From assembly GCF_003719305.1 (NCBI RefSeq), contig NZ_RARC01000010.1, forward strand, positions 124,001-188,000: a stretch of 64,000 nucleotides of DNA, read 5' to 3'. The translations under genes were made by a program, and so were the position numbers. The notes beneath the pieces were generated by a model. The model worked only from the letters and a program-made list of their open reading frames with translations. It was not told where the DNA came from and did no database searches. Below, one piece after another: positions 36,871 to 46,361 of the stretch; the first letter of the stretch is position 1, and the number at the start of each line of letters is the position of its first letter. The DNA comes from Mycolicibacterium stellerae. GTDB lineage: Bacteria > Actinomycetota > Actinomycetes > Mycobacteriales > Mycobacteriaceae.

Positions 36871-37575
36871 GTGGCTGGACAGCTGATCGTCTCGATCTCC
36901 GGCATCAGTGAGCAAACGCTGCCCGACGTCGCGGCCTTCTGCTCGCAACTCGACGAGCGGGGGGTGCCGTCCTCCTTCCTCGTCGCGCCACGGCGCAAGG
37001 GTGGCTACCGGCTCGACCGCGATGCATCGACCGTCGAGTGGTTGGCGAGCCGGCGCAACAGGGGCGACGCCATCGTCCTGCACGGCTTCGACGAAGCCGC
37101 AACGAAGAAACGACGCGGCGAGTTCGCGACGCTGCCCGCACACGAGGCAAACCTTCGGCTGATGGGTGCCGACAGGGTGCTCGAGCATCTCGGGCTGCGC
37201 ACCCGGCTGTTCGCCGCACCGGGCTGGACGGTGTCGCAGGGGACGGTAGATGCGCTGCCGCGGAACGGGTTCCGGCTGCTCGCCGGTCTGAGCGGTGTCA
37301 CCGACCTGGTGCGCAGGACGGCGGTTCGTGCGCGGGTCCTCGGGATCGGCGAGGGCTTTCTCTCGGAGCCGTGGTGGTGCCGCACATTGGTGATGTCGGC
37401 CGACCGCACAGCGCGGCGGGCAGGCATCGTGCGGGTCGCGGTGGCGGCGCGGCATCTGAGCACACCGGGACCCCGTCAGGCCATGCTCGATGCGATCGAC
37501 TTGGCCCTGATGCATCAGTGCGCGCCCGCGATCTACGAGTGGCGTCCCTATCCCGCGCTGACCGACGCCGCCTGA
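36871..37575 (+). CDS. DUF2334 polysaccharide deacetylase-like protein (Rv0784 type)
   Basis: A 234-residue protein of the NodB-homology superfamily. It starts with LIVSISGISEQTLPDVAAFC (strand plus Ser for the usual Asp), keeps VLHGFDE and FAAPGWTVS, and ends in YEWRPYPALTDAA. The usual HxxxH zinc motif is not obvious, so de-acetylase activity is uncertain. GTG 36871. Length and position match Rv0784. Followed 21 bp later by the flavoprotein. Confidence 0.8.
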   Translation: MAGQLIVSISGISEQTLPDVAAFCSQLDERGVPSSFLVAPRRKGGYRLDRDASTVEWLASRRNRGDAIVLHGFDEAATKKRRGEFATLPAHEANLRLMGADRVLEHLGLRTRLFAAPGWTVSQGTVDALPRNGFRLLAGLSGVTDLVRRTAVRARVLGIGEGFLSEPWWCRTLVMSADRTARRAGIVRVAVAARHLSTPGPRQAMLDAIDLALMHQCAPAIYEWRPYPALTDAA

Positions 37576-37596
37576 TCAACCGCTACATTGGCGGCC

Positions 37597-39240
37597 ATGG
37601 CAGATGCTGATGTCATCGTCGTCGGAGCGGGCCTGGCGGGACTCGTCGCCGCCTGTGAACTGGTCGAACGGGGCCGTCGCGTCCTGATCGTCGACCAGGA
37701 GAACGCTGCCAACGTCGGCGGCCAGGCGTTTTGGTCGTTCGGCGGGTTGTTCTTCGTCGACAGCCCCGAACAGCGCAGGCTGGGCATCCGCGACAGCCAC
37801 GAGCTGGCGCTGCAGGACTGGCTCGGCACCGCCGGATTCGACCGGCCAGAGGATCATTGGCCGCGGCAATGGGCACATGCCTACGTCGACTTCGCGGCGG
37901 GTGAGAAGCGCAGCTGGCTGCGCGAACGAGGCTTGCGCAGCTTCCCGCTGGTGGCGTGGGCTGAGCGAGGCGGATACGACGCGCGCGGCCACGGCAACTC
38001 GGTGCCACGCTTTCATGTCACGTGGGGCACCGGACCCGGCATCGTCGAGATATTCGTGCGGCGCCTGCGGGGCAGCGCCAAGGTGACGTTCGCGCATCGC
38101 CACCGCGTCGACGAGCTGATCGTCTCCGACGGTTCGGTCGTCGGTGTGCGCGGCGCCGTGCTGGAACCGACGACTGCCGCCCGAGGCGTTGCGACATCGC
38201 GAAACACCATCGGCGAGTTCGAGTTCCGTTCGCAGGCGGTGATCGTCGCCAGCGGCGGCATCGGCGGCAACCACGACCTCGTTCGGCAGAACTGGCCCAC
38301 CCGGATGGGCCGGGTCCCCGCACAACTTCTCAGCGGTGTGCCTGCCCACGTCGACGGCCGCATGATCGGGATCACCGAGTCGGCGGGCGCGCACGTCATC
38401 AACAGCGACCGGATGTGGCACTACACCGAGGGCATCACCAACTACGACCCGATCTGGCCGGATCACGGCATCCGCATCCTGCCCGCGCCATCGTCGCTGT
38501 GGCTCGACGCCACCGGGAAACGGCTGCCCGCACCGCTGTACCCGGGGTTCGACACCCTTGGCACGCTGGAACACATCGCCCGCACGGGTCAGGATTACAC
38601 CTGGTTCGTGCTGAACGCCCGCATCATTTCCAAGGAGTTCGCGCTGTCCGGGCAGGAGCAGAATCCCGACCTGACCGGCCGCAGCATCCGTGACGTGCTG
38701 GCGCGGGTCAAACCGGGCCCGCCGCCGCCGGTGCAGGCGTTCGTCGACAAGGGTGTCGACTTCGTCAGCGCAACCACGTTGCGGGAGTTGGTATCTCAGA
38801 TGAACACCGTTCCCGACGTCATCCCCTTGGACTACGCGACTGTCGAAGCGGAGGTCACCGCGCGCGATCGGGAGGTCGCCAACCGGTTCACCAAGGACAC
38901 CCAGGTGACGGCGATCCGGGCCGCTCGCGGCTATCTCGGCGACCGCTTTACCCGCGTCGTCGCCCCACACCGGTTGACCGACCAGAAGGCCGGGCCGCTG
39001 ATCGCGGTGAAGCTGCACATTCTGACGCGAAAATCGTTGGGCGGGTTGGAGACCGACCTCGACTCACGAGTGCTGCGCAGCGACGGCGAGGTGTTCAGGG
39101 GCCTCTACGCAGCAGGCGAGGCCGCCGGGTTCGGCGGCGGTGGCGTGCACGGCTACCGCTCGCTGGAGGGCACCTTCCTCGGCGGCTGCATCTTCTCCGG
39201 CCGGGCGGCGGGCCGGGCCGCCGCGAGGGACACGGCCTAA
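37597..39240 (+). CDS. FAD-binding dehydrogenase, KstD/fumarate-reductase-like (Rv0785 type)
   Basis: A 547-residue flavoprotein. N-terminal dinucleotide-binding GAGLAGLVAACELVERGRRVLIVDQE, second glycine-rich segment ASGGIGGNHDLV, and C-terminal FAD loop AAGEAAGFGGGGVHGYRSLEG. The cap domain resembles 3-ketosteroid delta1-dehydrogenase and fumarate reductase flavoproteins. ATG 37597 preferred over TTG 37588. Overlaps the convergent MBL gene by 4 bp. Substrate not known; a steroid-like or cyclic ketone is plausible given the P450s nearby. Confidence 0.88.
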   Translation: MADADVIVVGAGLAGLVAACELVERGRRVLIVDQENAANVGGQAFWSFGGLFFVDSPEQRRLGIRDSHELALQDWLGTAGFDRPEDHWPRQWAHAYVDFAAGEKRSWLRERGLRSFPLVAWAERGGYDARGHGNSVPRFHVTWGTGPGIVEIFVRRLRGSAKVTFAHRHRVDELIVSDGSVVGVRGAVLEPTTAARGVATSRNTIGEFEFRSQAVIVASGGIGGNHDLVRQNWPTRMGRVPAQLLSGVPAHVDGRMIGITESAGAHVINSDRMWHYTEGITNYDPIWPDHGIRILPAPSSLWLDATGKRLPAPLYPGFDTLGTLEHIARTGQDYTWFVLNARIISKEFALSGQEQNPDLTGRSIRDVLARVKPGPPPPVQAFVDKGVDFVSATTLRELVSQMNTVPDVIPLDYATVEAEVTARDREVANRFTKDTQVTAIRAARGYLGDRFTRVVAPHRLTDQKAGPLIAVKLHILTRKSLGGLETDLDSRVLRSDGEVFRGLYAAGEAAGFGGGGVHGYRSLEGTFLGGCIFSGRAAGRAAARDTA

Positions 39241-39887
39241 AACGCCGTGCCTTTTTCGGCTTCGAGCACCTGGAAGTCGGTGTCGGTCATCTCCGACAGC
39301 CTGCCGTAGTAGATCCCGCGGGCATTGGGCTCGATGATCGCCTGGTGGATCGGGACGGCGCGGGCCGGCGCGACCGCACGCAGAAAGTCAACGGCCTCAG
39401 AGATTTTCAGCCATGGTGCGGCGGCCGGAGTGGCGAGCACATCCACCGGCTCGCCCGGTGTGAACAGCGCGTCGCCGGGATGCATCAGCCGGGCCGGGTG
39501 GTCGCCGTCGCCGATCAGATACGAGATGTTGTCGATCACCGGGATCTCCGGATGGATCACCGCGTGCTTGCCGCCGACGCCGCGGACGGTCAACGAGCCG
39601 ACGGTGAACTCGTCACCGACGTTCACAGCCCGCCACGGACCCCCGAGCTGTTCGGCGGTCTGTGGGTCGGCGTACAGCGCAGCCTGCGGGTTGGCGTCCA
39701 CCAGCGCGGGCAGCCGCTCGGTGTCGGCGTGATCGGGATGCTGATGGGTGATCAGGATCGCGTCCAGTCCGGTGATGCCCTCGAAGCCGTGCGAAAAATT
39801 TCCTGGATCGAACAGGACCGATGTCGTCGCGGAATCGTTCTTGAACTCGGCGAGTAGGCACGAATGGCCGAAATGCGTCAACTGCAT
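39237..39887 (-). CDS. Metallo-beta-lactamase fold hydrolase (Rv0786c type)
   Basis: A 216-residue MBL-fold protein of the UlaG/ComEC-like class: MQLTHFGHSCLLAEF at the N-terminus (first His), zinc motif ITHQHPDHAD, metal Asp in MHPGDALF, and terminal His in PIHQAIIEP. Likely a metal-dependent hydrolase of unknown substrate. Convergent with the flavoprotein gene. Upstream it is divergent from the secreted protein, 31 bp away. Confidence 0.9.
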   Translation of the reverse strand: MQLTHFGHSCLLAEFKNDSATTSVLFDPGNFSHGFEGITGLDAILITHQHPDHADTERLPALVDANPQAALYADPQTAEQLGGPWRAVNVGDEFTVGSLTVRGVGGKHAVIHPEIPVIDNISYLIGDGDHPARLMHPGDALFTPGEPVDVLATPAAAPWLKISEAVDFLRAVAPARAVPIHQAIIEPNARGIYYGRLSEMTDTDFQVLEAEKGTAF

Positions 39888-39918
39888 GCCTATATTGTGC
39901 GCTCAGGGGTGGTGGGCG

Positions 39919-40599
39919 ATGCGAATGATGGTGGCGGCGATACTGGCGGCCTGGGGAGTGGCGATCGCGCCGGGCGCGGTCGGCCCTGCGTATGCGGTTC
40001 CAGTGGACTGCCCGCCGAATTGTGATCGCATCCCGGACTCCGCCTGGCCGGACCCGACGGCCATCCCGCTGTATTCGACCTACCGCTGGCCAGGCCTCGC
40101 CGGGGTCGCCGTCACCGCGACCACCCCCCGCTTCCGGTTCGAGGAGGCCTGCGCGTCGCCGCCCGTTCCCGCCGACGACCCGCGCGGTTACGCGGTCGCG
40201 GCGCGAGCCCTCGTCCCGCAGCCGGAGGGCCATTGGCAGCTGCAGGTCCAGGTGATGCACTGGCGGGGTGAGACCTGGCGCGGCGGCCAACTCGCCGCGA
40301 CCGTCTTCGACGAGGCCGTCGCTGCCCTGCGCGGCTGCCAGGCCACCTCTCCGCTGACATCGCCGTCGCTGACCACCGACGCCCCCAACCGGATGGCCGC
40401 GGTCATCAGCGGGGTGTTGCCCGGTCAGGCGGTGCTGCATGAATACCTGCTGGTCAATCCTTTCAACAGCACCGTCGTCGAGATGGCGTTGTGGGCGACG
40501 ACCCCGCCCCGCGTCGACTGGCCTTTGGTGCCCGACCCGCAGATCCTCGATGCGATGGCCGCCCCTCTGTGCACGGCCTACATCGATTCGTGCCGGTGA
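39919..40599 (+). CDS. Secreted hypothetical protein
   Basis: A 226-residue protein with a Sec signal peptide (MRMMVAAILAAWGVAIAPGA, cleavage likely after PAYA). The mature part begins VPVDCPPNCDRIPDSAWPDP and contains six cysteines in pairs suitable for disulfides (CPPNC; CASP; CQAT; CTAYIDSC). No enzymatic motif seen. GGTGGG lies just before ATG 39919. It lies between the MBL gene and purS; the M. tuberculosis counterpart of this slot (Rv0787) is also uncharacterised. Confidence 0.8.
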   Translation: MRMMVAAILAAWGVAIAPGAVGPAYAVPVDCPPNCDRIPDSAWPDPTAIPLYSTYRWPGLAGVAVTATTPRFRFEEACASPPVPADDPRGYAVAARALVPQPEGHWQLQVQVMHWRGETWRGGQLAATVFDEAVAALRGCQATSPLTSPSLTTDAPNRMAAVISGVLPGQAVLHEYLLVNPFNSTVVEMALWATTPPRVDWPLVPDPQILDAMAAPLCTAYIDSCR

Positions 40600-40622
40600 G
40601 GCGGGCCGGCCGGTACCGCCGG

Positions 40623-40628
40623 TAGAGT
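40623..40628 (+). promoter_or_regulatory. -10 element of purS, leaderless geometry
   Basis: TAGAGT ends 7 nt before the purS GTG. Confidence 0.5.
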
Positions 40629-40635
40629 GGGCGCC

Positions 40636-40875
40636 GTGGCAAAGGTGGTTGTGCACGTGATGCCGAAGGCCGAAATCCTCGACCCGCAGGGGCAGGCGAT
40701 CGTCGGCGCACTCGGCCGTCTCGGCTACGACGGCATATCAGATGTCCGGCAGGGCAAGCGGTTTGAACTCGAAGTCGACGACAGTGTGGTCGATGAGACG
40801 GTCGCCGAGATCGCCGAGTCGCTGCTGGCGAACATCGTGATCGAGGACTGGTCGGTCAGCAGGGAGTCGTCGTGA
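40636..40875 (+). CDS. purS: FGAM synthase subunit PurS
   Basis: Small subunit of the three-part formylglycinamidine ribonucleotide synthase (PurS-PurQ-PurL), thought to dock the glutaminase and synthetase parts. 79 aa with [21 protein letters not shown] and a typical dimeric ferredoxin-like pattern. GTG 40636 chosen from PurS alignment memory and the -10 element 7 nt upstream. The stop overlaps the purQ GTG by 4 bp. Confidence 0.95.
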   Translation: MAKVVVHVMPKAEILDPQGQAIVGALGRLGYDGISDVRQGKRFELEVDDSVVDETVAEIAESLLANIVIEDWSVSRESS

Positions 40876-41549
40876 CCGCACGCGTGGGCGTCATCACGTT
40901 TCCAGGGACACTCGACGACGTCGACGCCGCACGGGCGGTCGGGCGGTCCGGCGCCGAGGCGGTCAGCCTCTGGCACGCCGACGCCGACCTCAAGGGTGTC
41001 GACGCGGTCATCGTCCCCGGCGGCTTCTCCTACGGTGACTATCTGCGCTGCGGAGCCATCGCGAAGTTCGCCCCTGTGATGAAATCCGTCATCGGCGCCG
41101 CGGCCAGTGGAATGCCGGTCTTGGGTATTTGCAACGGGTTTCAGGTGCTGTGCGAGGCCGGCCTGCTGCCGGGCGCGTTGACCCGCAACGCCGGTCTGCA
41201 CTTCGTCTGCCGCGACCTTTGGCTCGAGGTGGCGTCCAACACCTCCGCGTGGACGTCGCGCTACGAGCCCGGTGCCGACCTGCTGGTGCCGCTGAAGTCC
41301 GGCGAGGGTCGCTACGTCGCCTCCGACGCCGTGCTCGACCAACTCGAAGGCGACGGCCGCGTGGTGTTCCGCTACCGCGACAACCCCAACGGGTCGATGC
41401 GCGACATCGCCGGTATCGCCTCGGCCAACGGCCGGGTGGTCGGGTTGATGCCGCACCCCGAGCACGCGACCGAGGCGCTCACCGGCCCGTCCGACGACGG
41501 GCTCGGCATGTTCTACTCCGCGATCGACGCGGTTCTCGCCAACGCCTAG
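40872..41549 (+). CDS. purQ: FGAM synthase glutaminase subunit PurQ
   Basis: Class I glutamine amidotransferase, 225 aa, supplying ammonia to PurL. Nucleophile Cys in GICNGFQVL, catalytic His-Glu in [11 protein letters not shown], and N-terminal [21 protein letters not shown] 40872 is coupled to purS through GTGA. Its partner purL is 5.9 kb downstream, so the subunits are made from separate transcripts. Confidence 0.97.
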   Translation: MTARVGVITFPGTLDDVDAARAVGRSGAEAVSLWHADADLKGVDAVIVPGGFSYGDYLRCGAIAKFAPVMKSVIGAAASGMPVLGICNGFQVLCEAGLLPGALTRNAGLHFVCRDLWLEVASNTSAWTSRYEPGADLLVPLKSGEGRYVASDAVLDQLEGDGRVVFRYRDNPNGSMRDIAGIASANGRVVGLMPHPEHATEALTGPSDDGLGMFYSAIDAVLANA

Positions 41550-41580
41550 GTGCGCTGTCTCAGCAGGTTGGTGACAAGCC

Positions 41581-42309
41581 TCACCAGTTTGGAGGCACCG
41601 ACCGACGCGGATCTGGAATGGCTTTGATGGCAAGAAAGCCAGTCGGCTCCTGCGTTAGGCGTTCGTATTTTTCGGGGTCGATGTCAGCGGCCGCGGCGAC
41701 CGGACGCGGTTCAAGCAGCCGCTCGATGAGAAATCCAGCCTCGTGCAACTCTTCGCAGGTCTGCTCCAGCGGTGCGAGCCAATACCGGACTCGCCAGCCT
41801 CGACTCCAGGTTTCTTCAATGACGCGGGCGTGGAAGTAGTTGCCGCCGTGGCGAAGCCAGTCGCCGGCAGGATGCTGACGGGAAAGGACCAACGCACCGT
41901 CGGGTCGAAGCACCCGCCGGAGTTCCCGCAGGGCGCGTCCTCTGTCGTCGATGTACTCGAGGGCAAGTGCGAACAGCACCAAATCCACTGACTGGTCGGC
42001 GAGCCAGTCAAGGGGATCAGCCAAGTCGTGAGCGCGAAACTGGCCCGCAGGAACTCGTTGCGCAGCCAACTCGACCATCCGAGGGCTCTGGTCGAAACCG
42101 ATCACCTGGGCGCCGCGGGCGACGAGTTCCTCGGCGTACAGCCCAGGGCCACACGCCGCGTCAAGGACCGTCGCCCCGTCAACGTCACCCAACAGCGAGA
42201 GGCATGCCGGCCTGTCGTAATAGGCGTTGAACAGGCCATTACGAGCATGATCGAGGAATTCGTCGGCGAAGACGTCGTACTGGGGATCGGGTCCAACGGC
42301 ATCGGGCAC
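41581..42309 (-). CDS. Class I SAM-dependent methyltransferase
   Basis: A 242-residue methyltransferase. Motif I VLDAACGPGLYAEELVARG, acidic Asp at the end of strand 2 (GFDQSPRMVELA), motif II around DLVLFALALEYIDD and LRPDGALVLSRQHP. Substrate not predictable. It is convergent with purQ. With the next SDR it occupies the region where M. tuberculosis has Rv0789c-Rv0797, so it is lineage-specific. Confidence 0.88.
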   Translation of the reverse strand: MPDAVGPDPQYDVFADEFLDHARNGLFNAYYDRPACLSLLGDVDGATVLDAACGPGLYAEELVARGAQVIGFDQSPRMVELAAQRVPAGQFRAHDLADPLDWLADQSVDLVLFALALEYIDDRGRALRELRRVLRPDGALVLSRQHPAGDWLRHGGNYFHARVIEETWSRGWRVRYWLAPLEQTCEELHEAGFLIERLLEPRPVAAAADIDPEKYERLTQEPTGFLAIKAIPDPRRSVPPNW

Positions 42310-42372
42310 TGACTCATTGTGTGCTAAATCGCCTCGCGGCAGCGGGCGGTACCACCTCTTGAGATGAACCGG

Positions 42373-43125
42373 CTAGGCGGCGGGCCGCAGAGCCAGTGCG
42401 CCGCCGTCGACGGGCAGCACCGCACCGTTGATGAAGCTCGCCCCTGGCGAGGCGATGAACGCGACCGCCCGCGCTATCTCCTCAGGCTGGCCGACGCGCT
42501 GGAGTGCCCTTGTGCGGCCGAGTCCCTCGACGACGTCGGCGAACCCTGAGGTGCCTTCCGTCTCGGTGGGGCCGGGTGCGATGGCGTTGACGCGCACCCC
42601 GGCGGGCCCATACTCGTCGGCCCAGAGTTTGGTCAGCAGGTCCAGGGCCGCCTTGCTGGCGCCGTAGAGGCCCGCGTCGGCGGAGGGTGTGCTGGCTGCG
42701 ACGGTGCTGATGTTGACCACGTTGCCGCCGCCACGCCGGATCATGCCGGGGACCAGCTGCTGCACCAGGATGTAGGGGGCCCGCACGTTGGTGTCGAAAT
42801 GAGCGTCGAAACCGGCGTCATCGGTCTCGAAGGTCGGGGCGAACTCGTAGATGCCCGCGTTGTTCACCAGGATATCCACCTCACCCGCCTCCGCCGCAAG
42901 CCTGCGGACATCGTCGGCCCTTGAGAGGTCGGCGGCGACGAATCGTGCTCTGCCGCCTGCGTTTTCGATCTGGCTTACGGCTTTGGCGCCGCGTTCGGCG
43001 TTGCGTCCGTGCACGACGACCTCGGCGCCCTGTCGCGCGAGCTCCAGCGCAATCGCGTTACCGATGCCCGCGGTTGCCCCGGTGACCAGGGCCGTGCTGC
43101 CTTCGAAAGTGTTCATGCCCGACAT
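42373..43125 (-). CDS. SDR family oxidoreductase
   Basis: A 250-residue classical SDR: cofactor motif TGATAGIG, VNNAG, catalytic Ser in NISTVAAS, YGASK and the C-terminal FINGAVLPVDGGALAL, typical of glucose/3-oxoacyl reductase-like members. Start ATG 43125 or ATG 43116; neither has a clear ribosome-binding site. Downstream of the DyP-encapsulin operon on the same strand, separated by the dispersed repeat. Confidence 0.9.
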   Translation of the reverse strand: MSGMNTFEGSTALVTGATAGIGNAIALELARQGAEVVVHGRNAERGAKAVSQIENAGGRARFVAADLSRADDVRRLAAEAGEVDILVNNAGIYEFAPTFETDDAGFDAHFDTNVRAPYILVQQLVPGMIRRGGGNVVNISTVAASTPSADAGLYGASKAALDLLTKLWADEYGPAGVRVNAIAPGPTETEGTSGFADVVEGLGRTRALQRVGQPEEIARAVAFIASPGASFINGAVLPVDGGALALRPAA

Positions 43126-43173
43126 AAGCCGGATCGCCGGGCGGCTTATTCCGGGCGTGCGCGCTCGATGCCC

Positions 43174-43229
43174 CCGAGCGTGCGCAGAATGGCAGCTTTT
43201 CGCGGCGTGGCGTGGGCAGACACGCACGC
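43174..43229. repeat. Dispersed 56-bp intergenic repeat, copy 2
   Basis: Begins CCGAGCGTGCGCAGAATG and ends CAGACACGCACGC; same length as copy 1 at 7206-7261, with the same complementary ends GCGTGCG/CGCACGC. It sits between the encapsulin stop and the SDR start and may act as a terminator for the nanocompartment operon. Confidence 0.6.
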
Positions 43230-43236
43230 GGTGCGG

Positions 43237-44034
43237 CTAGGGAGACAGCGCGACCGAGGCTTCGGCCGTGTAGCACAGGAACGTCAGCGTCTCCTGCATG
43301 TAGAGCTGCACCGTTTCGGCGTCATGCGACAGGTACCCGATCGACACGTCGGTGCCCAGCTGCAGATCGAAATCGCCGCCGCGGGTGGACAGCACGAACG
43401 CGCCGTCGATCGCGGGCGCCCAGATGATGTCACCATCCACCAGCCGGTTGAGATGCTCACGGATCGGATAACCGTGCTCGGTGGTCTCGCTGACCTTCGT
43501 GTAGGCGTCGGCCGACAGCAGCACCGAGTAGGGGCCGTCGACGCCCGCAAGGCGCAGCTCGGAAAGTGCCTGGGCGACTACGTCGGGCATCTCCCGCGGA
43601 TCGCTTGGCAACTCCAGCGCCGGGTTGGAGCTGCACGCGCGGATGCCGCCGATCGATGCGTCCTTGTAGCCCTCGAAGATCGCCCGGTCTTCGACGAACG
43701 CCAACTTCTTGGCGGCCTCCTTGACCGGATCCCAGTCCGAATCCTGAGAACCGCGCTCGACGTCGTCGATGTCGTTGCGCGACAACGTGAACGGGACCCG
43801 CAGTCGAACCAGCGGCTTGCTCTCGCGGAGATGGGCGATCACGCCGTCGCCGGGTGCGCCCACGTCGAGCAGGTGCCCGGTGCTGATCGCCGCCGCGGTG
43901 GGACCGCCCGGTTCGCTGACGTCGACGACGCGTCGTCCGGCGATGTGCCGCTTGAACGTGCGCGTCGCCTCCATTTCGATCTCCGCCCAGGCCTCTTTGG
44001 TAACCGGAGCCAGGTCGCGGTAGAGGTTGTTCAT
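43237..44034 (-). CDS. enc: Encapsulin shell protein
   Basis: A 265-residue HK97-fold shell protein (Cfp29/Rv0798c type) that assembles about 24-nm nanocompartments. Begins MNNLYRDLAPVTKEAWAEIE, which forms the cargo-peptide groove, and contains DWDPVKEAAKKLAFVEDRAIFEGY and LNRLVDGDIIWAPAIDGAFVLSTRGGDFDL. ATG 44034 directly abuts the stop of the DyP gene, with AGGA inside the DyP 3' end, so expression is coupled to cargo. Confidence 0.97.
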   Translation of the reverse strand: MNNLYRDLAPVTKEAWAEIEMEATRTFKRHIAGRRVVDVSEPGGPTAAAISTGHLLDVGAPGDGVIAHLRESKPLVRLRVPFTLSRNDIDDVERGSQDSDWDPVKEAAKKLAFVEDRAIFEGYKDASIGGIRACSSNPALELPSDPREMPDVVAQALSELRLAGVDGPYSVLLSADAYTKVSETTEHGYPIREHLNRLVDGDIIWAPAIDGAFVLSTRGGDFDLQLGTDVSIGYLSHDAETVQLYMQETLTFLCYTAEASVALSP

Positions 44035-45060
44035 CTATGGAGTTCCTTTCAGGCTGCCAATGCCAAGTGATCCATCACGAGCTGCGACGGGAACTGCCGG
44101 AGGTTCGTCTTCTGCGGGAACCGAATCCGCCAGTGGCGGTGGGTCATCGAGAAAATCGACGGTCGGGGTGAAGAACATGGTGCCGGTCAGGGCCGTCGAG
44201 AAGTCCAGGATCCGATCGGTGTTTCCCGGCGGGTCGCCGATGAACATGTTGTCCAGCATGCGCTCCGTCACAGTCGGGGTACGCGAGTAGCCGATGTAGT
44301 ACGTGCCGAATTCACCCTTGCCGACTTCGCCGAACGGCATGTTGTGGCGCACGATCTTCAGCTCGTTGCCCTCATCGTCTTCAATCACGTTGAGCGCGAT
44401 GTGCGAATTCGCGGGTTTGACCGCGTCGTCCATTTCGATGTCGTCGAGCTTGGTGCGCCCGATCACCCGCTCCTGCTCCTCGGTCGACAGCGAGTTCCAC
44501 GAGTCCATGTCGTGCAGGTACTTCTGGACGTGCACGTAGCACCCGCCCGCGAAGTCGGGATCCTCGTCACCGATCTGGGTGGCTGACACCGCGACGGGCC
44601 CGTCCGGGTTCTCGGTGCCGTCGACGAAGCCCATCAGGTCGCGGTTGTCGAAGAACTTGAAGCCGTGCACCTCGTCGACGACCGTGATGGCGCCGGCCAT
44701 CGCGTCGACGATCCTGCCCGCCAACTCGAAGCAGACGTCCATCGTCTCCGCCCGGATGTGGAACAGCAGGTCGCCCGGCGTCGACGGCGCGTGATGGCGG
44801 CCCTGGATCTCGACGAACGGATGCAGTTCGGCGGGGCGTGGTCCGGAGAACAGCCGGCCCCACGCGTCGGCACCGATCGAGGTCACCACCGACAGGCGCT
44901 TGGTCGGATCGCGGAAGCCGATGGAGCGCACCAACCCCGAGATGTCGCCGAGCGCATCGTGAACGGTTGGCTCGCCGCCGTCGTCGATGGTCGCGACCAG
45001 AAAGATGGCCGCTGGCGTCAGCGGCGCAAGAACGGGTTGAGGTTGGACGGCGGGCACCAT
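44035..45060 (-). CDS. dyp: Dye-decolorizing peroxidase, encapsulin cargo
   Basis: A 341-residue heme peroxidase (Rv0799c type). Distal GXXDG motif in MGFVDGTENPDG, proximal His in the NSHIAL segment, and heme-pocket Arg in YYIGYSRTP. The C-terminal linker ends DGSLGIGSLKG, the encapsulation signal that binds the shell interior. No export signal. First gene of the two-gene nanocompartment operon. Divergent from pepC with 39 bp between starts. Likely role: oxidative-stress defence within the shell. Confidence 0.97.
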   Translation of the reverse strand: MVPAVQPQPVLAPLTPAAIFLVATIDDGGEPTVHDALGDISGLVRSIGFRDPTKRLSVVTSIGADAWGRLFSGPRPAELHPFVEIQGRHHAPSTPGDLLFHIRAETMDVCFELAGRIVDAMAGAITVVDEVHGFKFFDNRDLMGFVDGTENPDGPVAVSATQIGDEDPDFAGGCYVHVQKYLHDMDSWNSLSTEEQERVIGRTKLDDIEMDDAVKPANSHIALNVIEDDEGNELKIVRHNMPFGEVGKGEFGTYYIGYSRTPTVTERMLDNMFIGDPPGNTDRILDFSTALTGTMFFTPTVDFLDDPPPLADSVPAEDEPPAVPVAARDGSLGIGSLKGTP

Positions 45061-45099
45061 CTGACCCTAAATCAAGATCGTGGGCGAAGATGGTGAACC

Positions 45100-46356
45100 A
45101 TGTCCGCAAGTGCACAAGGGCTGTGCGAGTTCATCGACGAGTCGCCGTCCCCGTTCCACGTGTGCGCGACCGTCGCGCAGCGTCTGCTCAATGCCGGCTT
45201 CACCGAACTGGCAGAGGGCGATGAGTGGCCGACGAAGGGCCGGTTCTTCGTCGTGCGGGCCGGATCGCTGGTCGCCTGGCAAGGCAACGGCGAGCCCGCG
45301 GCACCGTTCCGCATCGTCGGCGCCCACACCGACAGTCCGAATCTGCGGGTCAAGCAGCATCCCGACCGGTTCGTGTCCGGCTGGCAGGTCGTTGCGCTGC
45401 AGCCCTACGGCGGGGCGTGGCTGAACTCGTGGCTCGACCGTGACCTCGGTGTCAGCGGCAGGCTGTCGGTGCGCTCATCCGGTGGCGTCGAGGATCGTCT
45501 GTTCCGAATCGACGAGCCGATCCTGCGGGTGCCGCAGCTCGCCATTCACCTGGCCGAGGACCGCAAGGCGGTGTCGCTTGATCCACAGCGGCACGTGAAC
45601 GCGGTCTGGGGCGTCGGCGGCGGGCCGCGGTCGTTCCTCGGCTACGTCGCCGAGCAGGCCGGAGTGGACGCCGACGAGATCCTCGGATTCGACCTGATGA
45701 CCCACGACTTGACCCCGTCGACCCTGGCAGGCGCCGACGGCGAGCTGCTCAGCGCGCCGCGACTGGACAACCAGGCCACCTGCTACGCGGGCCTGGAGGC
45801 CTTTCTTGCCGCCGAGCCCGCAAAACACCTGCCGGTGCTCGCGCTCTTCGACCACGAGGAGGTCGGCTCCCAGTCGGATCACGGCGCGCAGTCCGAGCTG
45901 CTGCTCACGGTGCTGGAGCGCATCGCGCTTGCGGCGGGCGGCGGCCGCGAGGACTTCCTGCGCCGACTGCCCGGCTCGATGGTGGCGTCGGGCGATATGG
46001 CGCACGCCACCCACCCGAACTACCCCGAGCGCCACGAGCCCTACCACCTGATCGAGGTCAACGCCGGGCCGGTGCTCAAGGTGCAGCCGAACCTGCGTTA
46101 CGCCACCGACGGCCGCACCGCCGCGGCGTTCGCTCTGGCCTGCAAGCAGGCAGGGGTTCCGTTGCAGCGCTACGAACACCGGGCCGACCTGCCGTGCGGG
46201 TCGACGATCGGGCCGATGACGGCCGCGCGCACCGGCATCCCCACGGTGGACGTCGGCGCCGCACAGCTGGCCATGCACTCGGCGCGTGAGGTGATGGGAG
46301 CCGACGACGTCGCCGCGTACTCGGCGGCGCTGCAGGCGTTCCTGATGCCGGGCTGA
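45100..46356 (+). CDS. pepC: M18 family aminopeptidase
   Basis: A 418-residue dinuclear zinc aminopeptidase (aspartyl aminopeptidase family, Rv0800 type). Metal and catalytic motifs in order: [57 protein letters not shown], and [25 protein letters not shown]. Begins [19 protein letters not shown] like other members. Acts in cytosolic peptide turnover as a large oligomer. Location next to DyP-encapsulin is conserved in M. tuberculosis. Confidence 0.95.
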   Translation: MSASAQGLCEFIDESPSPFHVCATVAQRLLNAGFTELAEGDEWPTKGRFFVVRAGSLVAWQGNGEPAAPFRIVGAHTDSPNLRVKQHPDRFVSGWQVVALQPYGGAWLNSWLDRDLGVSGRLSVRSSGGVEDRLFRIDEPILRVPQLAIHLAEDRKAVSLDPQRHVNAVWGVGGGPRSFLGYVAEQAGVDADEILGFDLMTHDLTPSTLAGADGELLSAPRLDNQATCYAGLEAFLAAEPAKHLPVLALFDHEEVGSQSDHGAQSELLLTVLERIALAAGGGREDFLRRLPGSMVASGDMAHATHPNYPERHEPYHLIEVNAGPVLKVQPNLRYATDGRTAAAFALACKQAGVPLQRYEHRADLPCGSTIGPMTAARTGIPTVDVGAAQLAMHSAREVMGADDVAAYSAALQAFLMPG

Positions 46357-46361
46357 CCGCG

